Part shown: positions 35,673 to 44,177 of the stretch, piece after piece
Position numbering within the stretch: the first letter of the stretch is position 1
Layout of the letters: each line of letters starts with the position of its first letter
Assembly: GCF_004028635.1 (NCBI RefSeq)
Contig: NZ_RQJW01000006.1
Coordinates: forward strand, 1 to 64,000
From: Streptomyces cyaneus
GTDB lineage: Bacteria > Actinomycetota > Actinomycetes > Streptomycetales > Streptomycetaceae
Reading direction: 5' to 3'
DNA: 64,000 nucleotides
The notes under the pieces: generated by a model
Told to the model about the DNA's origin: nothing
What the model saw: the letters and a program-made list of their open reading frames with translations, nothing else
Database searches by the model: none
Made by a program: the position numbers and the translations under genes

Positions 35673-36866
35673 ATGTCGTACGTGGAGATGCCGGGCGCGA
35701 AGGTTCCCATCCGTATGTGGACCGACCCGGCGACGGTCGAGGACGTGGCGCTGCAGCAGCTGCGCAATGTCGCGACGCTGCCGTGGATCAAGGGGCTGGC
35801 GGTCATGCCGGACGTCCACTACGGCAAGGGCGCGACGGTCGGCTCCGTCATCGCCATGCGCGGGGCCGTGTGTCCTGCGGCGGTGGGGGTGGACATCGGT
35901 TGCGGGATGTCGGCGGTGAAGACGTCTCTTACGGTCAATGATCTGCCGGGGGATCTGTCGCGGTTGCGGTCGAAGATTGAGGCTGCGATTCCGGTGGGGC
36001 GGGGGATGCATGACAGTCCGGTTGAGCCGGGGAGGTTCCATGGGTTGGCCACTGCGGGGTGGGATGACTTTTGGGGGCGGTTCGATGGGGTTGCGGAGGC
36101 TGTCAAGTTCCGGCGGGAGCGGGCGGGTTTGCAGATGGGGACGCTCGGATCCGGGAATCACTTTGCAGAAGTAAATATTTGTGACTCTGGATCTGTGTGG
36201 CTCATGCTGCACTCGGGTTCGCGCAACATCGGCAAGGAATTGGCCGAGTACCACATCGGCGTGGCCCAGAAGCTCCCGCACAACCAGGGCCTGGTCGACC
36301 GCGACCTGGCCGTTTTCGTGGCGGACACGCCGCAGATGGCGGAGTACCGGAACGACCTGTTCTGGGCGCAGGAGTACGCCAAGTACAACCGCACGATCAT
36401 GATGGCGCTACTCAAGGATGTCATCCGCAAGGAGTTCAAGAAAGCAAAGCCGACCTTCGAGTCGGAGATCTCCTGTCACCACAATTACGTGGCGGAGGAG
36501 CGGTACGAGGGCATGGATCTGCTCGTGACCCGGAAGGGCGCGATCCGGGCCGGCTCCGGTGAATACGGGATCATCCCGGGTTCGATGGGGACGGGCTCGT
36601 ACATCGTGAAGGGTCTCGGTAACGAGAAGGCGTTCAACTCGGCCTCGCACGGCGCCGGTCGGCGCATGAGTCGGAACGCGGCGAAGCGTCGCTTCACGAC
36701 GAAGGACCTGGAGGAACAGACGCGGGGCGTGGAGTGCCGTAAGGACTCCGGCGTCGTGGATGAGATTCCCGGTGCCTATAAGCCGATCGAGCAGGTCATC
36801 GATCAACAGCGGGACCTCGTGGAGGTCGTGGCGAAGCTGAAGCAGGTCGTCTGCGTGAAGGGGTGA
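35673..36866 (+). CDS. rtcB: RtcB-type RNA ligase
   Basis: A 397-residue GTP- and Mn-dependent RNA ligase joining 2',3'-cyclic phosphate and 5'-OH ends. Metal ligands appear in GVDIGCGM (about residues 73-80), GSGNHF (about 161), HSGSRN (about 181) and CHHNYVAEE (about 269), and the GMP-binding region in SASHGAGRRMSR (about 327). The length is that of the short bacterial form, without intein. AGAGGA precedes the ATG. In bacteria RtcB repairs cleaved tRNA or rRNA. The archease partner gene is not adjacent; a homing-endonuclease gene converges on its 3' end. Confidence 0.95.
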   Translation: MSYVEMPGAKVPIRMWTDPATVEDVALQQLRNVATLPWIKGLAVMPDVHYGKGATVGSVIAMRGAVCPAAVGVDIGCGMSAVKTSLTVNDLPGDLSRLRSKIEAAIPVGRGMHDSPVEPGRFHGLATAGWDDFWGRFDGVAEAVKFRRERAGLQMGTLGSGNHFAEVNICDSGSVWLMLHSGSRNIGKELAEYHIGVAQKLPHNQGLVDRDLAVFVADTPQMAEYRNDLFWAQEYAKYNRTIMMALLKDVIRKEFKKAKPTFESEISCHHNYVAEERYEGMDLLVTRKGAIRAGSGEYGIIPGSMGTGSYIVKGLGNEKAFNSASHGAGRRMSRNAAKRRFTTKDLEEQTRGVECRKDSGVVDEIPGAYKPIEQVIDQQRDLVEVVAKLKQVVCVKG

Positions 36867-36908
36867 CGCAAGAGGCCCCCAGCGGAGCCGGGGACCTCGA
36901 TCAGTTGG

Positions 36909-37739
36909 TCACTGGTCGCTGGGCATGGGCACTTGGCCGGTGCGGAGGCGCCAGAGGCGGAGGCTGCAGCTTTGGACGGTCCTGCCGAGCGCTTCGGCAG
37001 CTGACATGGCGTTGTTGTGTTCCAGCAGTACTCGGTCTTCCCGCGTCGTCCAGCGCCGGTGGGTCATGACCTTCATGCCTGCGGGGCGGACCCACTTCGC
37101 GAGTGAGTCGGCTGCCGTCAGCTTTCGTTGCAGGGACAAGCAGCCGGGGTAGTACAAGTGGGCGGCCAACTCCTGTGCCTGCTCCTTCCAATAGCAGATC
37201 GTATAGATGCTGTCGCGTTCGTTGCGTTTGATGTTGCGCTCGGTTCCGGTGATCTCCCTTGCGTAGAAGCACAGATAGGCACCGATCGCCGTGCTTGCAG
37301 TGGTCAGGGAGATGAAGGGCAGTCCTGGCTTGGTGAACCCCACCGAACCGTCGGCATCGATGACTCCTCGGACATAGTCGCGGCGCGAAAACTCGACGCG
37401 AGGCGGAGCGATCGTCTTCGACTTGCGGCCATAGGGCAGGCCGAGCTCGTTGAGCTTGGTCCTCGCCTCAAGAGAGTGCAGGCTCCAGAGCGCTGAGTGT
37501 GCGCTCTCGGCGAAGTTCGTGGCTCGGGTCCGCTCGGTGATGGTGCTGTTGTAGGGCGTCAGCTTCTGGAACCGGCGCAGGAGATCGATGTCTCCCGCGC
37601 TGATCTCGACAGTCAACCGCCCTCGCTGTCGGGACTGTTGGGAGAGATGCCCGTCCGCCTGCAAGAAGCCGAACATGTACGCGTACTCGGGGACCCTCAG
37701 GTCCATGAACTGGTGGGCGATAGGCTCGCAGTCAGCCAT
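36909..37739 (-). CDS. Free-standing LAGLIDADG homing endonuclease-like protein
   Basis: A 276-residue protein with two LAGLIDADG-type helices: YMFGFLQADG (residues 21-30) and YVRGVIDADG (122-131), so one chain can form both halves of the active site, and the last acidic residue of each is present. The C-terminal part (about 228-267, RRWTTREDRVLLEHNNAMS) looks like a Myb/SANT-type DNA-binding helix bundle. It has no intein splicing blocks. The gene lies 42 bases from the 3' end of rtcB, a frequent host of mobile elements, and its base composition seems lower in GC than its neighbours. Confidence 0.87.
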   Translation of the reverse strand: MADCEPIAHQFMDLRVPEYAYMFGFLQADGHLSQQSRQRGRLTVEISAGDIDLLRRFQKLTPYNSTITERTRATNFAESAHSALWSLHSLEARTKLNELGLPYGRKSKTIAPPRVEFSRRDYVRGVIDADGSVGFTKPGLPFISLTTASTAIGAYLCFYAREITGTERNIKRNERDSIYTICYWKEQAQELAAHLYYPGCLSLQRKLTAADSLAKWVRPAGMKVMTHRRWTTREDRVLLEHNNAMSAAEALGRTVQSCSLRLWRLRTGQVPMPSDQ

Positions 37740-37881
37740 GAGGAAGCTCTTCCTTCCTTGCTGGTCAGGCCCTCGGTCGGGATGCTGCCCGGCCGGGGGC
37801 CGTCGATTTGATGTTGTGCCGCGAGCCTAGATCGCCAGTTCAACATCCGTTCGGGTGATCGATGATGTTCACTCTTGTGAG

Positions 37882-38637
37882 TTATGCGGGTCGCTTCTCA
37901 AGAAGGCTTTCGCGGAGGGTCGTTGAGAGTTGCCCCGGATTCAGGGACAGGGCCTCGGAGACGTAGCCCTCTGTTCCGCCGTATTGAGCCGTCAGGGACG
38001 ACAGGAACAGGCGCATCACTTCCGGCGGCGTCCTGTTGAAGCCCGGCCAGGTCGGCGTGGGGCCGTTGTTGAGGGCCTTCCATTCGGCCAGGAAGGCGGG
38101 AGCCGCCCGTTCTGTGAGGGTGAAGTCCTCGATGATGGTCTCGTCGGGGACGCCCAGGAGGCCCAGGATCAGTGCCGCCAGCAGGCCCGTGCGGTCCTTG
38201 CCCTTCGCGCAGTGGAAGACCAGGGGAGTGTCCGACTCCGCTGCTTTCGCCACCAGCTCCAGCGCGCTGCGGATCTCTGCCGTGCCGTCCTGCGCCACCT
38301 CCAGGTAGCGCTCGGCGAGGTAGGGGCCGGGGGCCACGTCGGCGGTCAGGGTCGCCTGGTTGTACGGGCGGTGCTCGATGCTGAGGTTGTGGTACGTGAA
38401 CGACGGGTGGTCCGGGATGCGGCCCCTGTTCTCGATCTCCCACGGGTAGCGCAGGTCGATCACCGTGCGGATGCCCAGGGAGAGGAAGCGGGACCAGTCC
38501 GGGGTGTCTTCCGCCAGCTTGCCGAGGGAGTCCGTGCGGTAGAGGCGGGAAGGGCGGACGCGGTGGCCGTCCGCCGTCGTGTAGCCGCCCAGGTCACGGA
38601 AGTTGTGCAGTGCGTCGAAGCGTATGTGTCTGTCCAC
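37882..38637 (-). CDS. Tyrosine-type protein phosphatase (dual-specificity-like)
   Basis: A 251-residue phosphatase with the active-site P-loop FHCAKGKDRTG (Cys143, Arg149), the arrangement of the tyrosine/lipid phosphatase family typified by mycobacterial PtpB. The N-terminal FDALHNFRDLGGY (8-20) and RLYRTDSLG are also family hallmarks. The substrate could be phosphotyrosine, phosphoserine or phosphoinositides. The GTG at 38637 (VDRHIRFDAL) was chosen since the family domain starts directly after it. It lies downstream of the small membrane protein gene. Confidence 0.92.
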   Translation of the reverse strand: MDRHIRFDALHNFRDLGGYTTADGHRVRPSRLYRTDSLGKLAEDTPDWSRFLSLGIRTVIDLRYPWEIENRGRIPDHPSFTYHNLSIEHRPYNQATLTADVAPGPYLAERYLEVAQDGTAEIRSALELVAKAAESDTPLVFHCAKGKDRTGLLAALILGLLGVPDETIIEDFTLTERAAPAFLAEWKALNNGPTPTWPGFNRTPPEVMRLFLSSLTAQYGGTEGYVSEALSLNPGQLSTTLRESLLEKRPA

Positions 38638-38648
38638 GCTGCGTGACC

Positions 38649-38792
38649 CTACTTCGGCGCGTGTGTCACCGCGTAGATCATGACGAACGCCACGATGTGG
38701 ATGCCGAAGAGGAAGTAGCCGAGCCACCACCACATCTGGCGTTCGTTGTGCGGGCCGTCGTCCTTCGGCTTCTCCTTGCCGCCGTCCGCCAC
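38649..38792 (-). CDS. Small membrane protein, 47 residues
   Basis: A 47-residue protein with a charged N-terminal half (DGGKEKPKDDGPHNERQ) and a single hydrophobic helix (WWWLGYFLFGIHIVAFVMIY). The GTG at 38792 shares one base with the TAG stop of the SDR gene, which suggests translational coupling. Family unknown to me; topology is probably N-in with a membrane helix near the C-terminus. Confidence 0.75.
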   Translation of the reverse strand: MADGGKEKPKDDGPHNERQMWWWLGYFLFGIHIVAFVMIYAVTHAPK

Positions 38793-39568
38793 TACAGCTC
38801 CCTGTGGACCTTCGTGTTGGACGCCTGGGCGCGGGGGCGGACGACCAGGAGGTCGATGTTGACGTGGCTGGGGCGGGTGACCGTCCAGGTGATGGTGTCG
38901 GCGACGTCGTCGGCGGTCAGGGGGTCGGCCACGCCCTGGTAGACCTTCGCCGCCTTCTCCTCGTCGCCGGCGAAGCGGGTCAGGGCGAACTCGTCCGTCT
39001 TGACCATGCCGGGCGCGATCTCGATGACGCGGACCGGGCGGCCGACGATCTCCAGACGGAGTGTCTCGGCGAGGACGTGGGCGCCGTGCTTGGCGGCGAC
39101 GTAGCCCGCGCCGCCCTCGTACGTGCCGTGGCCGGCCGTGGAGGAGACGACGACGATGGTGCCGTCGCCGCTCGCCTCCAGCTTCGGGAGCAGGGCCTGG
39201 GTGAGGTTCAGGGTGCCGATGACGTTCGTCTCGTACATCGTGCGCCACTCGGCGGGGTCGCCGGTGGCGACCGGGTCGGCGCCGAGTGCACCGCCCGCGT
39301 TGTTGACGAGGACGCCGATCGCCTTGAAGGCCGTCGCGAACTCGTCGACTGCGGCGCGGTCCGTCACGTCCAGCTGGTAGGCCGCCGCCGAGTGGCCGGC
39401 CGCGTTGATCTCCTCCGCCAGCGCCTCGATGCGGTCCTTGCGGCGGGCGGTCAGGACGACCCGGTAGCCGGCCGCGGCGAGCTGTCGTGCCGTGGCGGCG
39501 CCGATTCCGCTGCTCGCACCGGTGATGACGGCGATGCGGGAGGCGGCGGACGGTGCGGCGGTGGGCAT
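38792..39568 (-). CDS. Short-chain dehydrogenase/reductase
   Basis: A 258-residue classical SDR. The cofactor motif TGASSGIG lies at residues 16-23, LVNNAGG near 86-92, the catalytic serine in VVSSTAG and the YVAAK motif (about 155-159) complete the active site. Arginines after the second strand (TARRKDR) favour NADP(H). It resembles YdfG-type oxidoreductases acting on hydroxy acids or aldehydes. The ATG at 39568 is followed by an Ala/Ser-rich tip. The small membrane protein gene overlaps its stop codon. Confidence 0.93.
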   Translation of the reverse strand: MPTAAPSAASRIAVITGASSGIGAATARQLAAAGYRVVLTARRKDRIEALAEEINAAGHSAAAYQLDVTDRAAVDEFATAFKAIGVLVNNAGGALGADPVATGDPAEWRTMYETNVIGTLNLTQALLPKLEASGDGTIVVVSSTAGHGTYEGGAGYVAAKHGAHVLAETLRLEIVGRPVRVIEIAPGMVKTDEFALTRFAGDEEKAAKVYQGVADPLTADDVADTITWTVTRPSHVNIDLLVVRPRAQASNTKVHREL

Positions 39569-39739
39569 GGCTGCTCCTCTGGCATGTCGGGCACGGTCGA
39601 AAGCCTGTCCGGCCAGGATAGGCGGGCGGCGCGTCCGGGCGGTTCGTGATCTCGCTCTGCGGTCGGCCTCTGCGATCGGCCCGTCCGGGGCAGCGGTGGG
39701 AGAATGAGGTGGGTGATCCTCCACCACGGGAGGTGGAAC

Positions 39740-40168
39740 ATGGGACAGGCACGTGAGGTCATGGACCGGCTGACCGAGGCGATCACCACGGCGGACCCCA
39801 AAACCATCGCCGAGCTCTACGCGCAGGACGCGGTCGCCGTCACCCCCGACGGCGGTGAGCTCCACGGGCGCGACGACATCACCGCGTACTGGCGCCAGAT
39901 GACGGAGATGGTCCCCGAGGGCACGTACGAGTCGGTGCACTCGTACGAGATCGGCAACACGGCCATCGACGAGGGGATCTTCAGCGGACGGAACACCGGG
40001 CCGATCCAGTTGCCCACCGGGGAGACGCTGCCCCCGACGCAGAAGGAGATCAGGATCCGCGGGGTGGATCTCGCCACCGTCGACGACAGCGGCCACATCG
40101 TCGACTACCGGCTCTACTTCGACGAGATGGAGTTCCTGGGGCAGCTGGGGCTGCTGCCGCCCACCTGA
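39740..40168 (+). CDS. SnoaL/NTF2-like fold protein
   Basis: A 142-residue protein with the single-domain cone fold pattern of the SnoaL/ketosteroid isomerase superfamily: AELYAQDAVAVTPDGGELHGRDD split by a turn, then a strand series ending in VDDSGHIVDYRLYFD. Such proteins are isomerases, hydroxylases or binding proteins; no catalytic residue can be fixed. The ATG at 39740 has GGGAGGTGG just before it, which makes it preferable to the ATG at 39704. Confidence 0.85.
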   Translation: MGQAREVMDRLTEAITTADPKTIAELYAQDAVAVTPDGGELHGRDDITAYWRQMTEMVPEGTYESVHSYEIGNTAIDEGIFSGRNTGPIQLPTGETLPPTQKEIRIRGVDLATVDDSGHIVDYRLYFDEMEFLGQLGLLPPT

Positions 40169-40188
40169 CCCTCGACCGACCCTCGACT

Positions 40189-40524
40189 TCAGCTGCCTCG
40201 CGGCGCGTACATGATCACCGCCATGCCCGCGAGGCAGATCAGCGCGCCCGTGACGTCCCAGCGGTCCGGGCGGTAGCCGTCCGCGACCATGCCCCAGGCC
40301 AGCGAGCCGGCGACGAAGACACCGCCGTACGCGGCGAGGATGCGCCCGAAGTTGGCGTCGGGCTGGAGCGTGGCGACGAAGCCGTACGCGCCGAGGGCCA
40401 TGACGCCCGCGCCGATCCACAGCCAGCCGCGGTGCTCGCGCACGCCCTGCCAGACCAGCCAGGCCCCGCCGATCTCGAAGAGGGCGGCGACGACGAAGAG
40501 GGCGGCGGAGCGCAGGACGAGCAT
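40189..40524 (-). CDS. YnfA family (UPF0060) small membrane protein
   Basis: A 111-residue protein with four membrane segments, the length and layout of the YnfA/UPF0060 family, which is related to small multidrug resistance transporters. Characteristic segments are ALFEIGGAWLVWQG near the N-terminus, AYGGVFVAGSLAWG (about 65-78) and DVTGALICLAGMAVIM at the end. It may act as a small efflux or membrane stress protein. Convergent with the SnoaL-like gene. Confidence 0.92.
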   Translation of the reverse strand: MLVLRSAALFVVAALFEIGGAWLVWQGVREHRGWLWIGAGVMALGAYGFVATLQPDANFGRILAAYGGVFVAGSLAWGMVADGYRPDRWDVTGALICLAGMAVIMYAPRGS

Positions 40525-40640
40525 GCAGGCAGCTTGTCATGGGGCTCCCGGGCGAACGCGCGTCACCTGTTGGACGGCGCCTGTCGGCCGCTCCACGTGG
40601 GATACATCCGTCGACCACGGTGGAGTGAGGAGCGGGCGGT

Positions 40641-41129
40641 ATGCGGCGGATGCGGGTTGCTGGGGTGTGCGGTGCGGCCGTCGTGGCCGCGGTCGGTGGG
40701 GTGGCTCCGTATGCCGCCGCGGTGGATGGCGGGGCGGTGGGACGTCCGGAGGCCGGTTTCGCGTATCACGGTTCCGCCGCCCTGTCCGGCGGCCAGGTCC
40801 ACGTACGGTTCACGCCGCACAACCACGGGCCGAGCGCCCTGCCGGCCTCGGCGGTACGGCTGCGCTGGTCGGAGCCGCTGGCGGACCGGCAGGAGCTGCC
40901 GGACGGGTGTGGGCGGGCGGGGGAGCGGATGGTGATGTGCCGGGTCGGGGCGCTGGGCACGGTCGGGGCGGGGAAGCAGATCGCCCTGCGGGTGGGGCTG
41001 CGGGGTACGCCGTCGGAGGTGCTGCTGGAGTTCGGCACGGTGCGCAGCGGTGGGGCGCCGGACGATGACCGGGAGAAGCGCCGGCAGCGGGTGCTGGTGC
41101 TGGACACGGGGGACACGTACTACTTTTAA
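40641..41129 (+). CDS. Secreted protein of unknown function
   Basis: A 162-residue protein with an N-terminal signal sequence (RVAGVCGAAVVAAVGGVAPYA, cleavage likely near residue 27 after YAAA). The mature part has an immunoglobulin-like strand pattern (VHVRFTPHNHGPSALPASAVRLRW broken by short turns) resembling DUF11/CARDB-like cell-surface domains, with a pair of cysteines (DGCGRAG and VMCRVG). It ends in a Tyr/Phe-rich DTYYF. ATG codons at 40641 and 40650 are possible starts. Confidence 0.75.
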   Translation: MRRMRVAGVCGAAVVAAVGGVAPYAAAVDGGAVGRPEAGFAYHGSAALSGGQVHVRFTPHNHGPSALPASAVRLRWSEPLADRQELPDGCGRAGERMVMCRVGALGTVGAGKQIALRVGLRGTPSEVLLEFGTVRSGGAPDDDREKRRQRVLVLDTGDTYYF

Positions 41130-41154
41130 CGCCCGTCTGCCTGCCCGGGGCCGA

Positions 41155-41562
41155 CTAGTCGTCGCGGTTCTCGGTGTCGTAGCGCTCGCGGGCCTCGTGG
41201 ACCTCGTCGAAGTGGGTCTCCGCCCAGTCCTTCACCGCGGTCAGCAGCAGGGCGAGGTTGTGGCCCAGGGCGGTGAGTTCGTAGTCGACGCGGACCGGGA
41301 CGGACGGGGTGACGGTGCGGGTGAGCAGGCCGTCGCGTTCCAGTGAGCGCAGCGTCTGGGTCAGCATCTTGGGGCTGACGCCGGCGATCTTGCGGCCGAG
41401 GTCGCTGTAGCGCAGGGGGCCGGGGGCGAGGGCGGAGACGACGAGGCTGACCCACTTGTCGCTGATGCGGTCCAGGAGCTGGTTGGTGGGGCAGCTCTTG
41501 AGGAACGCGTCGTACTCGATACGGGCCTGTTCGCGGCGCTGGGCCGCCGTCGTGGTGGCCAT
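41155..41562 (-). CDS. HxlR-family transcriptional regulator
   Basis: A 135-residue winged-helix regulator. The family signature is clear: CPTNQLLDRISDKWVSLV (here the conserved cysteine is residue 24), LRYSDLGRKIAGVSPKMLTQ and LRSLERDGLLTR, then a strand with VDYELTALG. HxlR proteins respond to aldehydes, quinones or thiol-reactive compounds, often through the N-terminal cysteine. It is divergent from a quinone-oxidoreductase-like gene, the usual arrangement for regulator and target. Confidence 0.93.
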   Translation of the reverse strand: MATTTAAQRREQARIEYDAFLKSCPTNQLLDRISDKWVSLVVSALAPGPLRYSDLGRKIAGVSPKMLTQTLRSLERDGLLTRTVTPSVPVRVDYELTALGHNLALLLTAVKDWAETHFDEVHEARERYDTENRDD

Positions 41563-41598
41563 GGCTCACCTCCGGGGTACGTACGCACTCTCAGGTAA

Positions 41599-41619
41599 CT
41601 ACTTACTAGAAGATAGTAG
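41599..41619. promoter_or_regulatory. Candidate HxlR operator in the divergent promoter region
   Basis: CTACTTACTAGAAGATAGTAG is the only AT-rich segment of the 124-base gap between the divergent genes, and its ends (CTACT and AGTAG) are inverted copies. HxlR proteins bind imperfect palindromes of this kind in shared promoters. The centre does not pair, and the call is by eye. Confidence 0.5.
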
Positions 41620-41686
41620 CTCTTCCTAGGGTTGTCGCAACGGACGGGAGAACATCCCAAACGCCGACAAATCAAGGAGAGCTGCT

Positions 41687-42577
41687 GTGCGTGCTGTTGT
41701 GGTGAACGCGTTCGGTGGGCCGGAGGTCGTGGAGGTCGTGGAGACCGAGCTGCCGGAGCCCGGTGCGCGGGAGGTGCGGATCAAGGTCGCGGCGGCCGCG
41801 TTGAATCCCGTGGACGCGGAGGTGCGGGCCGGGGTCTTCGGGGGCGCGGGAAAGCGGATCGGGCTCGGGTGGGACGTGGCCGGAACCGTGGACGCGGTGG
41901 GTGTGGCCGCTGCCTGGAATGTCGGGGACGAGGTGGTGGCGCTCGACTACGGCATGTTCGAACCGCTCGGCACCCACGCCGAGTACGTGGTCGTCCCCAC
42001 GGATGCCGTAGCCAAGGCGCCGGTCACCGTGGACGCCGTCCACGCGGCGACGCTGCCGCTGAACGCGCTGACCGCCGAACAGGCCCTGGATCTGCTGGAG
42101 GTGACGCCGGGCCAGTCGCTGCTGGTGACGGGCGCGGCGGGCGCGGTCGGTGGTTACGCCGTCCAGATCGCCGCCCACCGGGGGATATCGGTCACCGCGC
42201 TGGCCCGGGAGGCGGACGAGGAGCTCGTACGGTCCCTGGGGGCGGCCCGATTCGCTGCCGGTGCCGTCGAGGCGGGCGGCTTCGACGCCGTGCTGGACGC
42301 CGCGGTCCTCGGCGAGGTGGCGCTGGAGTGGGTGCGGGACGGGGGCCGGTACATCGGCGTCATCCCGCAGGCGGAGCCCGCGTCGGTGCGCGGGGTACGG
42401 ACCGGGGCGGTCGAGGTGAGCGCCGACGGGGCGCAGCTGGCGGAGCTGGTGCGGCTGCTGGACGACGGGGTGCTGACGACACGGGTGGCCGAGACGTTCG
42501 CGCTGGACGATGCCGCGAAGGCGCATGCGCGGCTGGACGAGGGCGGAGTGCGGGGGCGGTTGGTGCTCATCCCGTAG
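41687..42577 (+). CDS. NADP-dependent quinone oxidoreductase-like protein (MDR family)
   Basis: A 296-residue zinc-independent medium-chain reductase. The N-terminal GroES-like domain contains AAALNPVDAEVRAG and IGLGWDVAGTVDAVG, and the cofactor domain has LLVTGAAGAVGGYAVQIA (about 145-162). No zinc-ligand cysteines are present. Such enzymes reduce quinones or enones with NADPH. The GTG at 41687 is preceded by AAGGAG. Its divergent HxlR neighbour probably controls it. The stop overlaps the convergent AraC gene by 11 bases. Confidence 0.92.
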   Translation: MRAVVVNAFGGPEVVEVVETELPEPGAREVRIKVAAAALNPVDAEVRAGVFGGAGKRIGLGWDVAGTVDAVGVAAAWNVGDEVVALDYGMFEPLGTHAEYVVVPTDAVAKAPVTVDAVHAATLPLNALTAEQALDLLEVTPGQSLLVTGAAGAVGGYAVQIAAHRGISVTALAREADEELVRSLGAARFAAGAVEAGGFDAVLDAAVLGEVALEWVRDGGRYIGVIPQAEPASVRGVRTGAVEVSADGAQLAELVRLLDDGVLTTRVAETFALDDAAKAHARLDEGGVRGRLVLIP

Positions 42578-43424
42578 CGGTGTCGCCGGGGGCGCCGCCG
42601 GACCGCGCGTCCGCCGCGTACGCCGTCGGCGGCACCCCCACCGTCGCCGTGAAGTCCCGTACCAGATGGGCCTGGTCGGCGTAGCCGAGCTCGGTGGCGA
42701 GGGTGGCCCAGTCGACGTCGGTGCGGGTGCCGGCGCGGTCCAGGGCCTCGTGGATGCGGTAGCGGAGGATCACCCACTTCGGGCTGACCCCGACGTAGGT
42801 CGAGAAGAGCCGTTGCAGCGCCCGCACCGACAGGCCCTGTGCCCGGGCGAAGTCGCCGACGCGGCGGACCGTGCGGTCGGCGCGGATGCGCTGGACGAGG
42901 CCCATGGCCAGGTCGGCCTGGGGGTCCGGGGTGCAGGGGAGGGAGTGGAGAAAGGCGTCGAGGGCGGCCACCCGGGCCTCGTCGTCGGCGGGGGTGATGA
43001 TCGCGTGGGCGGCGTCGCCCGTCGCCTGTGGGAACACCTCCTGGGCGGGCAGCGCTCGGCCCGTCCACCGGGACACCGGTGCCTCGGGGGCGTACGGCCG
43101 GAAGCCGCCGGGACGGAACTTCACCCCGCAGACCCGGCCCCGGCCGGTCAGCTTCCGGGAGTACAGGCCGAGCGCGACGCCGGTGACCTCGGCGTACGGC
43201 GGCGCGTCCGTCTCGTCGTGCTCGTCCCACTGGAAGGTGAGGTTGACGGCCGGGTGCGGAACGATGTGGGAGGCGTAGGGCGCGGGCAGGTCCCAGTCGA
43301 TCAGCCAGTACCACTCGACGTACCGGCGCAACGGCTCGGCGGGCTCGTGGCGGCGGAACCGTACGTGGTTGAGCAGCCCGGACGGGTCGACGATCCCGCG
43401 GGTGTCGTGGCGGGGTGCCTCCAT
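42567..43424 (-). CDS. AraC-family transcriptional regulator
   Basis: A 285-residue regulator with a DUF6597-type N-terminal region (LRRYVEWYWLIDWDLP and HIVPHPAVNLTF) followed by a C-terminal AraC DNA-binding domain: first HTH RVGDFARAQGLSVRALQRLF (about 205-224) and second region WATLATELGYADQAHLVRDF (about 252-271). The ATG at 43424 is chosen; a start 15 codons upstream adds a basic tip. It is divergent from the TIGR03086 gene, which it may regulate. Confidence 0.92.
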   Translation of the reverse strand: MEAPRHDTRGIVDPSGLLNHVRFRRHEPAEPLRRYVEWYWLIDWDLPAPYASHIVPHPAVNLTFQWDEHDETDAPPYAEVTGVALGLYSRKLTGRGRVCGVKFRPGGFRPYAPEAPVSRWTGRALPAQEVFPQATGDAAHAIITPADDEARVAALDAFLHSLPCTPDPQADLAMGLVQRIRADRTVRRVGDFARAQGLSVRALQRLFSTYVGVSPKWVILRYRIHEALDRAGTRTDVDWATLATELGYADQAHLVRDFTATVGVPPTAYAADARSGGAPGDTATG

Positions 43425-43503
43425 GGCCGGATCGTACGTCGCGGTGGGGCGAGCGTCGCGTTTCTTCAAGAAGGGCGGCCCCGGACGTCCCTACGGTCGA
43501 GTC

Positions 43504-44094
43504 ATGGACACGAACGAGGTGAAGACCTACGGCATCGGTGAGCTGCTGGCCATGGCGCGCGAGCGGGCGGTTCCGGTGGTGCGGGGCATTCCCGACGCGG
43601 CGCTCGCCGCTCCCACGCCCTGCGCCGAGTACGACGTGAAGGCCCTGCTCAATCATCTCTTCCAGGTGATCGTGCAGTTCCAGCGGCTGGCCGCGAAGGA
43701 GGCGTCGGACTTCGGTGAGACTCCCGACCGGGTCGCCGAGGGTCCCGAGTGGCGTGAGGCGCTCGTGGACGAGGCGGACCGGCTGGTGGCGGCGTGGTCC
43801 GCGCCCGGCGCCGAGGAGGGGACGACCGGCGGGATGAACATGCCCGCGAGGTTGGTCGGCTCGATGGCGCTGCTCGATCTGACGGTGCACGTGTGGGATC
43901 TGGCGCGGGCGACGGGCCAGGACTACCCGGGTGCCGACGAAGCGGTCGTGGCGGAGCTGGCCGGCGCGGTGGGCGAGCTGGCGCCGACGGCCAGGAAGAT
44001 GGGGGTGTTCGGGGAGCCGGTGCCGGAGGCCGAGGGAGCGTCGGCGTTCGAGCGGCTGCTCGCGCGGACCGGCAGGGATCCGTACTGGCAATAG
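43504..44094 (+). CDS. TIGR03086 family metal-binding (DinB-like) protein
   Basis: A 196-residue protein of the mycothiol-dependent maleylpyruvate isomerase/DinB-like group. Typical features are PTPCAEYDVKALLNHLF with the first metal histidine (about residue 53), and LLDLTVHVWDLARATGQ with the second site (about 121-137). The family is thought to bind a divalent metal and may use mycothiol; activity is unknown. The ATG at 43504 follows the divergent AraC promoter region. Confidence 0.88.
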   Translation: MDTNEVKTYGIGELLAMARERAVPVVRGIPDAALAAPTPCAEYDVKALLNHLFQVIVQFQRLAAKEASDFGETPDRVAEGPEWREALVDEADRLVAAWSAPGAEEGTTGGMNMPARLVGSMALLDLTVHVWDLARATGQDYPGADEAVVAELAGAVGELAPTARKMGVFGEPVPEAEGASAFERLLARTGRDPYWQ

Positions 44095-44177
44095 CCCCGG
44101 GGGCTGGGAATAGTCCCCGGCCCGTCTCCGTTCTCCGGGTGTAGTTGAACGGTCAACAACCTGGAGGGTGAGCGACC

